Assembly (NCBI GenBank): GCA_934085595.1
Contig: CAKOHK010000001.1
Span: 62,001-126,000 of the forward strand
Source: an uncultured Bacilli bacterium
GTDB taxonomy: Bacteria; Bacillota_I; Bacilli_A; RF39; UBA660
Direction of reading: 5' to 3'
DNA: 64,000 nt
The notes below the pieces were generated by a model. That model made no database searches and had not been told where the DNA came from. It saw only the letters and a program-made list of their open reading frames with translations. The translations under genes were made by a program, and so were the position numbers. The number at the start of each line of letters is the position of its first letter. Position 1 is the first letter of the stretch. This document shows, piece after piece, positions 44,251 to 52,357 of this stretch.

Positions 44251-44275
44251 AATTACCAATTTGGAGAAACACATT

Positions 44276-45304
44276 ATGGAAGAAAGAAATAAAGAAAAAT
44301 TAATAGAGCTAAATAATATAGCAGACATGATAAGACTAAGTTATCTTAAATTAGAAAAACTAGAAATGGAAGGAAAACAAGATACTAAAGCTTATCATGA
44401 AACTATTGAATATTTAAAATCTCAAATAGAAATGGAAGAAAATACTTATAAAAGATTTTGTTCTACTTATGAAGAAGCTCGCTCTCTAGCAGCAATAGTT
44501 TGTAAAAGATTATATAATGATGATGATATAGAAAACAAAAACTCTATTACGTTAGAAAATGGTAGTATTTTTAATGGTAAACTAGAAGATTCAAATAACA
44601 AAAGAATATTAGATAAATTAATGGACTATATGGATAAAGATACAAAAGGAACTTTAAAAGCACTTACCAATGCTGATAATATGGTAGCATTATTATCAAT
44701 AATAAATAGTTCACTAGAAACAGAAATAGCAAGAACATCTGCAATATTAAAATCAATCAAATATGATATAACTATTCTAGTTCTTAAATATTTAGATGAA
44801 TATATAAATGACGATAAATATAAAAATATAAGAGAAACTCTTATAAGAATTAAATACTATATAATTTATACAAAAACAATTATGGAATATAGTTTAATTA
44901 ATAATTCTTTTGAACTTCCAAAAGATATAATCTTAACATCTAAAATGGTTCATGAATATAATACACCAGAAAATATAGGCGAATATGAAGATAATACAGA
45001 TACAGTTATAACTAACAATACAATAGTTATAATGAATGATATTGTTGCTTTAAACGATTCAGAAATAACCGATCCAAATAATATATGTGCTATCATGAAA
45101 ATATGTTTCTTTAAAGCATATATGACATTAATAAGTAGTTCTACAAGTGAAATATTAAAAGAAGCATACTTACAATATACAAGTTCAGAAGGATATAAAA
45201 AGAACAATAAAAACTATAAAATAACAGAAGAAACAATATTATCTATCATAAACGAAACAGAAAAATATAAAAAATGTATAAGTAGATTCACATTAAAAAG
45301 ATAA
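44276..45304 (+). CDS. hypothetical soluble helical protein, 343 aa
   Basis: The product is not recognised. The ATG at 44276 has GGAG upstream; the frame extends to 44222, but that codon lies inside the -35 box. Residues 1-75 form a strongly charged coiled coil (ERNKEKLIELNNIADMIRLS). The remainder is mostly helical, with Lys/Glu/Ile/Asn composition and no signal or membrane segment. It has one promoter and shares a bidirectional terminator with copy C. It is flanked by tRNA-Met and the surface gene, which gives no functional clue. Confidence 0.75.
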   Translation: MEERNKEKLIELNNIADMIRLSYLKLEKLEMEGKQDTKAYHETIEYLKSQIEMEENTYKRFCSTYEEARSLAAIVCKRLYNDDDIENKNSITLENGSIFNGKLEDSNNKRILDKLMDYMDKDTKGTLKALTNADNMVALLSIINSSLETEIARTSAILKSIKYDITILVLKYLDEYINDDKYKNIRETLIRIKYYIIYTKTIMEYSLINNSFELPKDIILTSKMVHEYNTPENIGEYEDNTDTVITNNTIVIMNDIVALNDSEITDPNNICAIMKICFFKAYMTLISSSTSEILKEAYLQYTSSEGYKKNNKNYKITEETILSIINETEKYKKCISRFTLKR

Positions 45305-45334
45305 AAAAATTACTAAATATATTAGTAATTTTAA
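45304..45334. terminator. bidirectional terminator between 343-aa gene and copy C
   Basis: aaattacta (45307-45315) pairs with tagtaattt (45323-45331), with T-runs on both strands. Confidence 0.75.
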
Positions 45335-47064
45335 TTTATAACAAATGGATTACTCTTAGTTCCATCACCACTTACATAGTTTACCTTAGTATTAAGATAC
45401 ACAGACTGACGCACGCTACCATAGTTAATTGAGCTGGTGTAATCCACATTACCATAAACGTTCACAAACATTGCATTACCCGGATGGTTAGAATTTAGTG
45501 ACACAACCCAATACCACGCTCCAATAAATAACCAATTAGTATTAATGCATTTTTCATTTCTATAATCTTTGCTTGAATCAGAAACATTATTAGCTTTCAT
45601 TGTATTGTCATTATAGCATGCACTACTTGCATACATATAATCACTCGAATATATAAGTGCTACTTTCCCATCCCATGTTTGTTTTTTGCCACTATGTACA
45701 CTTGTGCTTCTTTCTTGAGCGTACATTTCTTTTGTATTACCATAACCAACATCAGAAACCCACGTTCCATTTCCTAAATACCATTTTGTCATGCTTATTT
45801 GACTTTTTGCAGTACTTGTTAAGCCATTATTTGCATATGTACCCACTTTATTGTAGTAATCTCCATTATTTAACAACTTCATCAGTGTTGCGGTTGTCCA
45901 GTCATTATACGATTTTGTAGAGTTCCATTCAATCAATCCAATTCTATCTCTTACTATCTTTACCTTATATTCTTTTGTATATCCACTTCCATTTGGTGTT
46001 TCTACTTCAAAAACTCCAATAATTCTCCACACTCCAGTTTCATCATTGAATGTTATATAGTTGTTTGGAGTTTTACCTTGATATCTATATTCTGTTGTAG
46101 CATAATTCTGATTACCTGTCGCCGTTTGTGATATTTTAGTTAGACCAAATAGTGTATAATTATCTTTTAAACAATTAGCTAATGTTTTACCTGTGCATAT
46201 GCTTTCAAGAGTACTTTTCCAGTGTGCATACAAAGTATGATTAGTATTAGTTGTAACTTTAGTATTTGCATTAACTTTTACTCCACCATTTAAAGAAGTG
46301 TACCAGCCCATAAAATCATATCCGCTCTTAACTGGAGTACATAACTCACCATAGTTTAATCCATATGATACGTCTTTAGAACTACAGCCTGATCCTCCAT
46401 TATTATCATATGTTAGCTTAACTTTATTTTCTATAAAATTGATAGTACATTTTTCATCTTTAACAATATTCTTAAAGGTAATCTTATCATTATTAACTAT
46501 TATATTTGTGCAAGTACTACTATAGTATTTATATCCAGTTTTAGGAGTAACTGTAAATATAGCATCTCCTCCATCATAAACAAAAGCATATGCTGGACTT
46601 ACAGTTCCTTTATTTTCATCACTACTTGATACTTCAAGTAAATTATAAGGCACAAACTTCCAAGGATCTTTATAAGTACCTCTTCCTATAATTTTAACTT
46701 CTTTCTTAATATACTCTGTTACTCTAATATTACTATCAGTACTTGATTCATTATTTATCACTTTTCCATCAATAGTAAAATAAGGCAATGATGTAACTAA
46801 ATATGAAGAATCATCTGTTTTAGATGAGTTCACTTCATATATATTTATAAGTCCACCAGTATTAAATCCATTTACATATGATATAGTTTTATTGTTATAT
46901 CCAAATGGTATTTTAGATGTATTTATTAGATATGCTATATTTTTTCTATTATTTTTTATATAGTTATTACTTATATCTTTACCTTCATCAAAACTATAAG
47001 CGTTAATATTACTAATAAACATAAATATACATAAAAAACTAATTATTTTAAATACTCGTTTCAT
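45331..47064 (-). CDS. surface protein copy C: InlB-type repeat plus family C-domain
   Basis: The 577-aa protein has an ordinary Sec signal (residues 1-22, ending INAYS) instead of the TasA-like part. Residues ~140-210 look like a bacterial Ig-type repeat. Residues ~215-285 are an InlB B-repeat/Flg_new module (VKLTYDNNGGSGC, SGYDFMGWYTS, HTLYAHWKS). From ~290 the C-domain matches copies A, B and D (YRYQGKTPNNYITF, WDGKVALIYSSDYMYAS, RQSVYLNT..SGDGTKSNPFVI). Its variable-type block at 45402-45517 has about 41% G+C and several changes toward A/T in the conserved frame (GTT for GCC, TCA for TCG), so it looks older. The fold has been attached to a different stalk, showing module exchange. Confidence 0.8.
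   Translation of the reverse strand: MKRVFKIISFLCIFMFISNINAYSFDEGKDISNNYIKNNRKNIAYLINTSKIPFGYNNKTISYVNGFNTGGLINIYEVNSSKTDDSSYLVTSLPYFTIDGKVINNESSTDSNIRVTEYIKKEVKIIGRGTYKDPWKFVPYNLLEVSSSDENKGTVSPAYAFVYDGGDAIFTVTPKTGYKYYSSTCTNIIVNNDKITFKNIVKDEKCTINFIENKVKLTYDNNGGSGCSSKDVSYGLNYGELCTPVKSGYDFMGWYTSLNGGVKVNANTKVTTNTNHTLYAHWKSTLESICTGKTLANCLKDNYTLFGLTKISQTATGNQNYATTEYRYQGKTPNNYITFNDETGVWRIIGVFEVETPNGSGYTKEYKVKIVRDRIGLIEWNSTKSYNDWTTATLMKLLNNGDYYNKVGTYANNGLTSTAKSQISMTKWYLGNGTWVSDVGYGNTKEMYAQERSTSVHSGKKQTWDGKVALIYSSDYMYASSACYNDNTMKANNVSDSSKDYRNEKCINTNWLFIGAWYWVVSLNSNHPGNAMFVNVYGNVDYTSSINYGSVRQSVYLNTKVNYVSGDGTKSNPFVIN
45402..45517 (-). other. older-looking variable block in copy C
   Basis: The left border cagactgacgcacgc is identical to copy D. 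The interior differs from both B and D. G+C is about 41%, intermediate between B/D and A. Confidence 0.65.
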
Positions 47065-47246
47065 ATCTCACCTATCATAAATATAATATCATATTAATAT
47101 TAAATTTGAAATATAATTTGATTCATTCTTTTTCATCTCATAACATTTATTCATTATTATGTCTTTTCTATATTAATATTATTGTTTCTATATTATAAGA
47201 CATTGCAAGTAAAAAAAAGTCATAAACACTTGAAATTTATAACTTT

Positions 47247-47843
47247 CTACTTCACATAATCACTAACAGGTTTAAAAGTCTTTCTATGTTCTTTAAGTAC
47301 GCCATACTTCTTAATAGCTTCAATATGTTTTTTAGTTCCATATCCCTTATTACTTTTAAAATCATACATTGGATATTCTTTATCAAGTTCCTTCATCATA
47401 TTGTCCCTATATACTTTAGCAACTATTGAAGCAGCCGCGATTGATTCACTTTTAGCATCTCCCTTAATAATTGCAGTATATGGTATATCTATATCTAATT
47501 TAACAGCATCTATAAGTACATGTTCAGGTTTAACACTAAGATTATTTATAGCCATTTTCATAGCCATCTTAGTAGCATTTAATATATTAACTTTATCAAT
47601 AGTTTCACTATCAACAACACCTATCCCAACACTAACAGCTTTTTCCATAATAATTGGATATAATTCTTCCCTTTTCTTTTCACTAAGTTTTTTAGAATCA
47701 TTAATTTCACTCATATAAAACCCAGAAGGTAATATAACTGCTGCCGCAACTACACTACCAATCAAAGGTCCTCTTCCAACTTCATCTACGCCCGCTATTA
47801 AATTAATACCTTTACTATTTAATTCTTCTTCATACTCTCTCAT
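47247..47843 (-). CDS. rnhB: ribonuclease HII
   Basis: RNase HII removes ribonucleotides from DNA. Catalytic acids lie in GVDEVGRGPL (Asp, Glu), LIDAVKLD and the later Asp region. KSESIAAASIVAKVYRD is the family's diagnostic motif, and SNKGYGTKKHIEAI is conserved. Length is 198 aa. Its ATG overlaps the stop of the upstream membrane protein gene. Confidence 0.96.
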   Translation of the reverse strand: MREYEEELNSKGINLIAGVDEVGRGPLIGSVVAAAVILPSGFYMSEINDSKKLSEKKREELYPIIMEKAVSVGIGVVDSETIDKVNILNATKMAMKMAINNLSVKPEHVLIDAVKLDIDIPYTAIIKGDAKSESIAAASIVAKVYRDNMMKELDKEYPMYDFKSNKGYGTKKHIEAIKKYGVLKEHRKTFKPVSDYVK

Positions 47844-48514
47844 TATCTTGACCTAACACATTTAGATTCTATTATACTTACATCAACTCTATAATTACCA
47901 TTATTATTTTCATCAATATATACAGGAAGTTCACTAATATTATTTTCTTCAATTATTTTTCTAACATCCATCCACATATTTTCACTTCTATAATTTTCTT
48001 CTTTTGAAGTAAACGGATTTATACCAGTACATATTACATAAAATGGATTAACAAAATCTCTAAGTTCTTCTTCATCTACTTCTACCCCAGTTATCTTAGC
48101 CATTATTTTACCTTTAGAACTTATATTAGTATACTTTTTATATTTATAAAGTGTAGTTATTAAACCAAATAAACTAATTATAAATACACTACTTCCCGCT
48201 ATTATAAATACATAAGATAAATCATTAGAATGTATAGTAATACATCTATTATTTTTACAATAAATATTAATTTTATCATTAACATTACCTTTATTTATAA
48301 AAGCACTATATTCTATTTTATTTTCTATATTATCTTTATTATATATTGCTTCTATTTTATATTTATCTATATTTTTAATAGTTCCTTCATATATATTTGC
48401 TTCTTTAATAAACTTATTATTATATAAAAGTAATAATAATCCTGTTATTAAAAATATTAATCCTACTACTATATATGGTATAGATGCATATTTACTTACA
48501 CTCTTACTATACAT
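47843..48514 (-). CDS. two-helix membrane protein, possibly DUF3592-like
   Basis: The 223-aa protein has two hydrophobic helices (residues ~12-32 and ~100-122) framing a small extracellular domain (ANIYEGTIKNIDKYKIEAIY, KINIYCKNNRCITIHS). The spacing resembles DUF3592 proteins, but the similarity is weak. A C-terminal soluble tail of ~100 residues contains ITGVEVDEEELRDF and VYIDENNNGNY. It is coupled to rnhB by overlapping stop/start. Role unknown. Confidence 0.65.
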   Translation of the reverse strand: MYSKSVSKYASIPYIVVGLIFLITGLLLLLYNNKFIKEANIYEGTIKNIDKYKIEAIYNKDNIENKIEYSAFINKGNVNDKINIYCKNNRCITIHSNDLSYVFIIAGSSVFIISLFGLITTLYKYKKYTNISSKGKIMAKITGVEVDEEELRDFVNPFYVICTGINPFTSKEENYRSENMWMDVRKIIEENNISELPVYIDENNNGNYRVDVSIIESKCVRSR

Positions 48515-48535
48515 AAAACACCTTCTATTCTTTTA

Positions 48536-49399
48536 TTATTCTATTTCTATTAATTCATATTCAAGACTACCCACACCAAGAGTAGCTGCAGTATTTGTAG
48601 TATGTATTCCATTTCTTGATTCTATTCTTTCTATTAAATGATCTTTCCCTTCATCATTTGAATTATATATTTTATCAAGACATGCTTTATCAAGTGCTAC
48701 TGGATCAAGACTTGCTAGTATCCCTATATCTTTCATACATGGATCTTCTGCTTTAGCACAACAATCACAATCAACACTCATATTAGCCATAATATTAATA
48801 AATGCTATTTTATTTTTATATTTATCCATTATTGAACTAGCTGCTTCTGCCATTGATTCTAAAAACTTATCATGATCAGCAGTCCATATTTTATTAACAT
48901 CACCTGCTCCATGAATGTATGCTTTTCCACGTGATGAAGCAAGTCCTATAGATATATTCTTAATTGCTCCTCCATATCCACCCATCGGATGACCTTTAAA
49001 ATGAGAAACAACAAGCATAGAATCATAATTATTTAAGTGACTACCTACATAATTAACATGTATATTTTTACCATTTCTAATAGGTAATTCTATTTCTCCA
49101 TCTCTATCTAAAATATCTACTTCACCTATAGTATTCCATCCATGTTTAACAATTAACTTTTCATGTTTATCAGTTGTATTCCTCTGTCCATCATATGCTG
49201 TATTACACTCTACTATTGTTCCATTAACACGCTCTACTATATCTTTAAGTAATACTGGTTTCATATAATTTTGATTACCATCTTCTCCACTATGTACTTT
49301 AACAGCTACATTCCCATCAAGTTCTATTCCTAGCTTTTCATATAATTTAACTATATTATTACTATTAATCTTACTAATAAAATATACTTTTGATTTCAT
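48536..49399 (-). CDS. DUF362 domain-containing protein
   Basis: The 287-aa protein has the DUF362 core: VAVKVHSGEDGNQNYMKPVL, VECNTAYDGQRNTT, VVSHFKGHPMGGYGGAIKNI, CDCCAKAEDPCMKDIGILAS, DPVALDKACLDKI. Cysteines in CDCC..C may hold an iron-sulfur centre, but there is no classic ferredoxin domain. Function of the family is not established. It stands between the small membrane protein gene and gerM without overlap. Confidence 0.85.
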   Translation of the reverse strand: MKSKVYFISKINSNNIVKLYEKLGIELDGNVAVKVHSGEDGNQNYMKPVLLKDIVERVNGTIVECNTAYDGQRNTTDKHEKLIVKHGWNTIGEVDILDRDGEIELPIRNGKNIHVNYVGSHLNNYDSMLVVSHFKGHPMGGYGGAIKNISIGLASSRGKAYIHGAGDVNKIWTADHDKFLESMAEAASSIMDKYKNKIAFINIMANMSVDCDCCAKAEDPCMKDIGILASLDPVALDKACLDKIYNSNDEGKDHLIERIESRNGIHTTNTAATLGVGSLEYELIEIE

Positions 49400-49493
49400 A
49401 TAATTTCCTTTCGCATAAATAAATTATAGTCACAAAATACTATAATTACCTATAGAAATTATATCATTAATTACTTAATATGTCACATACTTT

Positions 49494-50423
49494 TTATTCC
49501 ATTTTAAAACTATCTATATTATTTACATCTTTAGTACTAAATACTACTTCCTTAACCCCATAACTATCTATAACAGAACTACCTATAGTATATTTAACTT
49601 CTTCAAGTATTTTATCTGTACCAATACTTTCAAATATATAGTCATTAAATATAATATTAATAGTATTTTCACTCTTACTTATATTATAAGCATCTAAATC
49701 ATTAGAAATATAACTTTCTAAATTATCAACACTATATACACTACTTTTAAGTTCATCAAGTATAATACTTATCTTTTCATCATTAGAATTATATACTTTA
49801 CTTATCGGAACATAATATTCCATATTACCATTATCTTTTATAAAATACATTGTACACATATTTATATCTTTTAAATCACTTACATCATATCTCTTATTAA
49901 TACCAATATGTCTATTAAGAGGATTATTATATAAACTATATTTATTTATATCTTCTTTATCTATAGTAATATATATATTATTAATACCATTTATTTCTGT
50001 TAAAGAATAAACTATTGCTTCTATAACATTTTCAAAATCATTAGACTTTATTATATCTTTACTAAAATCTATATATACATTATCTTCTTTTACTTTAATA
50101 TCATTTATTTTAGTTTCTTTTGGTATAACAGTTTTAAAATCTATTACATCTTCACTACCATCTCTTAATATAATAAGTTTTTCTTTAATAATATCTTCTA
50201 TATTATCTTTATCTATAAATATAGATACTTTAGATACATAATCATCTTTATCAAGTAAATAAATAGCACTATTACTTTCTTTAATTACTTCTTCATTTAC
50301 ATAAGGAATTATTTTATCTTTTCCTCCTAGTGATAGTATACATATTAAAATAAGAGCACATGTTGCTATATTAATTTTATTAATACAATATCTTTTTATC
50401 ATATTAAATATTATGTTAAACAA
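49494..50423 (-). CDS. GerM-like protein with two GerMN domains
   Basis: The 309-aa protein has an N-terminal helix (residues ~17-33) and two tandem GerMN-type repeats (DNVYIDFSKDIIKSNDFENV at ~113, NTINIIFNDYIFESIGTDKI at ~255). In B. subtilis GerM works in spore formation and germination and lies near gerE, exactly as here. It lacks the lipobox of B. subtilis GerM. Confidence 0.8.
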   Translation of the reverse strand: MFNIIFNMIKRYCINKINIATCALILICILSLGGKDKIIPYVNEEVIKESNSAIYLLDKDDYVSKVSIFIDKDNIEDIIKEKLIILRDGSEDVIDFKTVIPKETKINDIKVKEDNVYIDFSKDIIKSNDFENVIEAIVYSLTEINGINNIYITIDKEDINKYSLYNNPLNRHIGINKRYDVSDLKDINMCTMYFIKDNGNMEYYVPISKVYNSNDEKISIILDELKSSVYSVDNLESYISNDLDAYNISKSENTINIIFNDYIFESIGTDKILEEVKYTIGSSVIDSYGVKEVVFSTKDVNNIDSFKME

Positions 50424-50455
50424 ATAAAAAAATGACTTCTTTTAAAAGTCATTTA
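50424..50455 (-). terminator. gerE terminator
   Basis: aatgactt pairs with aagtcatt, followed by TTTTTTATTTG on the minus strand. It overlaps the stop codon. Confidence 0.75.
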
Positions 50456-50658
50456 ACACTTATTTCTCCTAGTTTAATAAGTTCAATAACAGCACCTGCT
50501 CTACCTTTACATCCAAGTTTTTGCATAGCATTAGATATATGATTTCTAACAGTCTTTTCACTTATAGATAAACTTTGTGCTATTTCTTTTGTTGTTTTAT
50601 TTTGTATTAATAATTCAAATACATTTTTCTCTCTTTTGGTTAATATATTATTTGTCAT
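50449..50658 (-). CDS. gerE: GerE-like small LuxR-type HTH regulator
   Basis: The 69-aa protein is a single LuxR/GerE helix-turn-helix: LTKREKNVFELLIQNKTTKE, IAQSLSISEKTVRNHISNAM, QKLGCKGRAGAVIELI. It has no receiver domain, which is the GerE architecture. GerE is a late mother-cell regulator in sporulating Firmicutes. The ATG at 50658 follows AGGTAGG; an in-frame GTG at 50664 is less likely. Position next to gerM supports the call, although other stand-alone LuxR-type regulators exist. Confidence 0.78.
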   Translation of the reverse strand: MTNNILTKREKNVFELLIQNKTTKEIAQSLSISEKTVRNHISNAMQKLGCKGRAGAVIELIKLGEISVK

Positions 50659-50739
50659 AAACACCTACCTTAAACATATCTTTTCTAATATCCCTCTAAA
50701 GTAATTTATGTTTAAAATAGAAAAATGTTACGAAACAAA

Positions 50740-51231
50740 CTATGCTTCAAACTTAACCGTAATATTCTTTTTATCCTTAAACTCTTCTTGAACACATCTC
50801 ATTATATTATTAGCAAGTTCTACATTATGTTCTTTTGAGTTAATTGATATTTTTATATTATCATTGTCTATTTGTACAAATGATTTAATTTTAAAGTTAT
50901 CTAGTATTTTATCTTCTAGCATAGTTTCTTTTCCTTTTGCTAGATTTAATATTTGTAATTCTTCAAAAGCAGCATTTCTTTCATCTGTTGTTATATTTGG
51001 TGATGTTATTTTAGTTTGTAAATCTCTCATTGTTCCTTCTATTTTTTCATTTCTCTCTACTCTTAAAGCAACTAGTTTATCACTTTCACTTACATTTACA
51101 TCTACTTGCTTATTTACAGTTTTAGTATTTTCTGCATTAAATATTTCACTTGGTAATGTAATATAATAAACACCTAAAACTAAAATAAGAGAAAATAAAG
51201 TCAAAAACCATAGATTCTTTCTATTAATCAT
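50740..51231 (-). CDS. spoIIIAH: SpoIIIAH-like protein
   Basis: The N-terminus MINRKNLWFLTLFSLILVLG and the following YYITLP match the B. subtilis SpoIIIAH start in pattern. A coiled-coil middle (residues 50-100) leads to a small alpha/beta domain (FKIKSFVQIDNDNIKISINS) related to EscJ/PrgK rings. SpoIIIAH pairs with SpoIIQ across the forespore membranes. The other spoIIIA genes are not upstream, where a ZIP transporter lies, so it is an orphan in this window. GGAGG precedes the ATG. Confidence 0.82.
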   Translation of the reverse strand: MINRKNLWFLTLFSLILVLGVYYITLPSEIFNAENTKTVNKQVDVNVSESDKLVALRVERNEKIEGTMRDLQTKITSPNITTDERNAAFEELQILNLAKGKETMLEDKILDNFKIKSFVQIDNDNIKISINSKEHNVELANNIMRCVQEEFKDKKNITVKFEA

Positions 51232-51280
51232 ATATTCCTCCTGATAAATATTATTACAAAGAATAAAAAATATGATTAAT

Positions 51281-52069
51281 TTATGATAGTCCTACATCAA
51301 GTACCATCATTACACTAAATCCTATTAGTGTGAATAGTGCCATTAAACTTTTTCTTTCGTTTGTTTGACTTTCTGGTATTAATTCTTGTGTAACTACATA
51401 TATCATAGCCCCTGCTGCAAAAGCAAGAAGATATGGAAGTAACCATCTAACTTTTAATACAAGTAGTGCTCCTATTACCGCAGATATTGGTTCTACTATT
51501 CCACTAAGGCTTCCATATAGAAATGCTTTACCTCTAGAAAACCCTTCTCTTCTTAAAGGTAAACTAACTGCTGCCCCTTCAGGAAAGTTTTGAAGTCCAA
51601 TACCAAGAGCTAACATACATGAATTTGTAAGAGTAGCTCCATCTAGCGAATATGCAAGTGATCCAAACGCAACACCAACAGCCATTCCTTCTGGTATATT
51701 ATGAAGCGTTATTGAAAATATTAATAAAACTATTCTCTTAAGTTTGCTATCACTTCTATCAGTTACATGCTCATATATTTTATCTCCAGTAAATAAAAGA
51801 ATACCACCACCCATAAATCCAATTAAAATCGTAAGCCAAGCACAAAGTCCAAGAGAATTACTCATATCAATAGAAGGACTTAAAAGTGACCAAAAAGATG
51901 CAGCAATCATAACACCAGAAGCAAAACCAAGCATCGCATCCATAATATTTTTATTAACTTTTTTAAACAAGAAAACGATTGCTGCCCCACATATAGTAAC
52001 AAACCAAGTAAATAAACTAGCAATTAAAGCTTGAATAGTAAAATCTAAACCATTAAAAAAACTTATCAT
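51281..52069 (-). CDS. ZIP family divalent metal transporter
   Basis: The 262-aa protein has about eight helices and the two ZIP signature motifs HNIPEGMAVG and QNFPEGAAVS, where His/Glu ligands bind zinc or related metals. A small charged loop (residues ~105-120) separates helices 3 and 4. It resembles ZupT/GufA importers. A TATAAT box lies upstream on the minus strand (52119-52124). It sits beside surface copy D and a CDF exporter, giving an importer and an exporter within 3 kb. Confidence 0.92.
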   Translation of the reverse strand: MISFFNGLDFTIQALIASLFTWFVTICGAAIVFLFKKVNKNIMDAMLGFASGVMIAASFWSLLSPSIDMSNSLGLCAWLTILIGFMGGGILLFTGDKIYEHVTDRSDSKLKRIVLLIFSITLHNIPEGMAVGVAFGSLAYSLDGATLTNSCMLALGIGLQNFPEGAAVSLPLRREGFSRGKAFLYGSLSGIVEPISAVIGALLVLKVRWLLPYLLAFAAGAMIYVVTQELIPESQTNERKSLMALFTLIGFSVMMVLDVGLS

Positions 52070-52130
52070 ATAAACCCCTAAATTATTCTATGATAAGTTA
52101 TTTATTGTGTTATTATTCTATTATAACTAA

Positions 52131-52159
52131 TTGATATTTAGCATAAAATATAGTATATT
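52131..52159 (+). promoter_or_regulatory. promoter of the pseudoknot RNA
   Basis: TTGATA (52131-52136), 17 nt, TATATT (52154-52159) on the plus strand, 40 nt before the first repeat unit. No plus-strand gene lies downstream. Confidence 0.75.
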
Positions 52160-52166
52160 ATTATTG

Positions 52167-52322
52167 TATTTTAAAGAATGCAAAGCTGAAAATGTTCTCG
52201 CTCCCGGATGGTGCGAGTAATAAAATATTCCGGGTGACAATGTTTCTCGCTCTCGGGTGGTGCGAGTAATAAATTATCCCGAACGACAATGTAAACTTCT
52301 ATCTTTTAATAGAGTTTTTTTA
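52167..52322 (+). ncRNA. candidate small RNA with two tandem H-type pseudoknots
   Basis: Two 49-bp tandem units (from 52193 and 52242) each contain ctcgc...gcgag (S1: 52197-52201/52213-52217 and 52246-52250/52262-52266). The S1 loop pairs with downstream sequence (S2: 52203-52208 with 52229-52234; 52253-52257 with 52278-52282). Between units, two S2 pairs change on both sides (C-G to T-A at 52204/52233 and 52253/52282; A-T to G-C at 52208/52229 and 52257/52278). In the plus direction the loops fit an H-type pseudoknot: a 1-nt first loop and an A-rich 11-nt third loop. The minus direction would need a 1-nt loop to span the 6-bp stem, which is unlikely. A promoter and a terminator on the same strand frame it. 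The region is GC-rich for this genome. The family is not recognised. Confidence 0.75.
52291..52322 (+). terminator. intrinsic terminator of the pseudoknot RNA
   Basis: aaactTctat pairs with atagagttt (one bulged T) and is followed by seven T on the plus strand (52315-52321). The minus orientation lacks a T-run. Confidence 0.8.
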
Positions 52323-52324
52323 CA

Positions 52325-52355
52325 AGCAAAAATAAAAAATGAACATAAGCTCATT
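52325..52355 (-). terminator. terminator of surface protein copy D
   Basis: atgagc-ttat-gttcat hairpin followed by TTTTTTATTTTT on the minus strand, as after copy B. Confidence 0.8.
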
Positions 52356-52357
52356 AA

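Noticed and set aside
44222..44275. TTG start for the unknown plus-strand gene.
   Set aside because: The TTG is part of the TTGACA -35 box; the ATG at 44276 has a ribosome binding site.
52193..52290. The 49-bp repeats share ggtgcgag and, in the first unit, ttccgg with the variable block of copy D in the same order, which suggested a DGR template repeat.
   Set aside because: The matches are only 8 and 6 bases with different spacing. The borders of the variable block are absent and the sequence is better explained by covarying stems. No reverse transcriptase lies near. I keep the possibility open but unsupported.
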